From the NCBI RefSeq assembly GCF_900091465.1, contig NZ_FMHV01000002.1, positions 4,216,001 through 4,280,000 of the forward strand: a stretch of 64,000 nucleotides of DNA, read 5' to 3'. The translations under genes and the position numbers were made by a program. Source of the stretch: Micromonospora rhizosphaerae (GTDB lineage Bacteria > Actinomycetota > Actinomycetes > Mycobacteriales > Micromonosporaceae). The notes under the pieces are model-generated. The model worked only from the letters and a program-made list of their open reading frames with translations. It had not been told where the DNA came from and ran no database searches. This document shows, piece by piece, positions 62,900 through 64,000 of the stretch. The stretch's first letter is position 1. The number at the start of each line of letters is the position of its first letter.

Positions 62900-63363
62900 G
62901 ACCCGGCTTCACCCGCCTTCACCACTGCGTCGACGATCCGGCGCTGGACCCCGCAGCGGCAGAGGTTCCGGTCCAGGGCCTGCGCCACCTCCTCAGCCGA
63001 CGGGTGCGGGTTGTCCGCCAGCAGCGCTGCCGCGCTCACCGCGATGCCCGAGATGCAGAAGCCGCACTGTGCGGCCTGCTCGTCGAGCAGCGCCTGCTGC
63101 ACGGGGTGCAGCTGCCCGTCCGACCCGAGCCCCTCGACGGTGACGACCGATCGGCCGTCCATGGACCACAGGGGCGTGTCGCAGGACGGTACGACGTTGC
63201 CGTCGACGCGGACGAAGCAGGCGCCGCACAGTCCCAAGCCGCAGCCGAACCGGCTGCCCTTGAGGTCCAGGTGGTTGCGCAGCAGCGACAGCAGCGTCGT
63301 GTCCGGGTCGGCCTCGACCGTGACCGGCTCGCCGTTGACGGTGAAGCGGAACGTGCTGGTCAT
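62896..63363 (-). CDS. (2Fe-2S) small subunit of the molybdenum hydroxylase
   Basis: The 155-residue product has the plant-type 2Fe-2S site, GSRFGCGLGLCGACFV with Cys41, 46, 49 and 61, and the C-terminal second cluster, QCGFCISG and RNLCRCGVQRR with Cys100, 103, 135 and 137. It passes electrons from the molybdenum subunit. No FAD subunit gene is present, so this is the two-subunit IorA-type layout whose electrons go to cytochromes or another acceptor. Start overlaps the GntR stop in an ATGA. Confidence 0.95.
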   Translation of the reverse strand: MTSTFRFTVNGEPVTVEADPDTTLLSLLRNHLDLKGSRFGCGLGLCGACFVRVDGNVVPSCDTPLWSMDGRSVVTVEGLGSDGQLHPVQQALLDEQAAQCGFCISGIAVSAAALLADNPHPSAEEVAQALDRNLCRCGVQRRIVDAVVKAGEAGS

Positions 63364-64000
63364 CGCCGCTCTCCGTCGAACACCTCGGGATGCCGCTGCA
63401 GCTCGATCCGGGTACGTCGGATGTGCCCACCCAGGTAGCGCTCCGCGTCCACGGTGTCGCGGCGCTCGATCGCGTCCAGCAGGAGCCGGTGCTCGGCGTT
63501 GACCACCCACATCCGGCCCGGTCCGCCGAGCGCCATGAACGCCCGGCGGTAGTGCTGGGTGGAGTTCCACAGCCTGGTCACCATGCCGGTCAGCTGCTCG
63601 ATGCCGCAACCGGTGTAGCTGAGCAGGTGGAACTCGCGGTCCAGCGCGAGGAACGACCGCACGTCGGTGTCGGCCTCGATCCGGCTCTGGATCTCCTCGA
63701 GCCGCTCCAGCTCCGCGGCTCCCAGGTGGGGGATGCTCTCGCTCAGCGCCAGCGGCTCCAGCCGCTCGCGCATCTGGTAGATCACGTCCACCTCGTGCAT
63801 GGAGAGCTTGGGCACGCGCGCGCCCTTGTGCGGCTCGTGCTCGGTGAGCCCCTCGGCCTCCAGGATCCGGAGGGCCTCGCGGACCGGTAGCCGGCTCGCA
63901 CCGAGGCGCTCGGCCACCTCCTCCTGACGAATCCGTTCTCCTGGGGCGATGTCTCCGTTCAAGATCGCCGTGCGGAGGAAGTCGGCGACCCGGGCGCTCG
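63360..64000 (-). CDS. GntR-family (FCD domain) regulator, 5' end outside the window
   Basis: The frame runs off the right edge: ARVADFLRTAILNGDIAPGE, then RIRQEEVAERLGASRLPVRE, ALRILEAEGL is the GntR winged helix, and VYQMRERLEPLALSESIPHL with the following helices is an FCD ligand domain, with His in DREFHLLSYTGCG and AEHRLLLDAIERRD as metal ligands. It begins the leftward operon of the hydroxylase subunits and CMD protein, with ATGA overlap, and probably controls it in response to the substrate. The start codon is not in the window. Confidence 0.9.
   Translation of the reverse strand, partial: SARVADFLRTAILNGDIAPGERIRQEEVAERLGASRLPVREALRILEAEGLTEHEPHKGARVPKLSMHEVDVIYQMRERLEPLALSESIPHLGAAELERLEEIQSRIEADTDVRSFLALDREFHLLSYTGCGIEQLTGMVTRLWNSTQHYRRAFMALGGPGRMWVVNAEHRLLLDAIERRDTVDAERYLGGHIRRTRIELQRHPEVFDGERR

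Noticed and set aside
60932..63502. Long open frame (856 codons) on the plus strand
   Set aside because: It lies antisense to the molybdenum hydroxylase subunits, which have clear cofactor motifs; high GC keeps the opposite frame open.
1..64000. CRISPR array, rRNA or tRNA genes, prophage structural genes
   Set aside because: No regularly spaced repeats, no rRNA or cloverleaf-like sequence and no capsid, terminase or tail genes were seen on either strand.

Overview
The window is high-GC DNA whose genes use mostly G or C in third codon positions. Its gene content (a mycothiol-type maleylpyruvate isomerase family protein, LAL-type LuxR regulators, an ECF42 sigma factor with a DGPF/YCII partner, an EACC1-like protein, Ddn-type oxidoreductase, many GTG starts) points to a multicellular actinobacterium such as a Micromonosporaceae or Streptosporangiales member. 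Genus cannot be told from the sequence. I see no rRNA, tRNA or CRISPR array. It reads as accessory chromosome.

Layout. 0-8.5 kb: small housekeeping and stress genes, including a VOC protein, a sulfotransferase, a SigX5/SigG-like ECF sigma factor with two overlapping partner genes, a stand-alone second IF-1 gene, and a YCII + ECF42 pair. 8.4-22.7 kb: a decayed, insertion-rich island. It holds three IS110-family elements, one IS5-family element nested inside one of them, remnants of others, and at least three broken genes (DinB-like, NUDIX with an 8-bp duplication, GNAT with three frameshifts) among intact ones (TPR protein, hydrolase, odd radical SAM protein). 22.9-32.4 kb: an HxlR/MFS divergent pair with twin palindromic operators, a secreted DUF6454-like protein, a deazaflavin-type oxidoreductase, a leftward operon of AhpD-like protein, membrane protein and membrane-anchored multicopper oxidase, and a divergent NarL-type two-component system. 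32.6-43.4 kb: two tandem large LAL regulators, two paralogous alpha/beta hydrolases (one secreted), and a TetR-AidB operon behind a perfect palindrome.

43.4-48 kb: a lipoprotein L,D-transpeptidase, then a two-gene leftward operon that is the most unusual object here. A small EACC1-like protein is followed by an 872-residue protein joining a caspase-like protease to a trehalose-synthase-like GH13 domain that has lost its catalytic nucleophile and acid/base. This looks like a caspase conflict or cell-death system with a dead glycoside-hydrolase domain as its probable sensor.

50.5-64 kb: a catabolic cluster under a LacI regulator. A leftward operon (SsuA-fold protein without signal peptide, MFS transporter, LacI, degenerate M24 protein) diverges from a C-C-hydrolase-like gene across three LacI-type palindromes, and a fourth palindrome sits at the promoter of a rightward operon (3-hydroxyisobutyrate dehydrogenase family, second M24 protein, succinate-semialdehyde-type aldehyde dehydrogenase). 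Convergent to it is a GntR-led operon with a two-subunit molybdenum hydroxylase and a carboxymuconolactone decarboxylase family protein. Together the genes suggest uptake, ring hydroxylation, C-C or C-N cleavage and aldehyde oxidation of a small, probably nitrogen-containing ring compound; the substrate is an inference.
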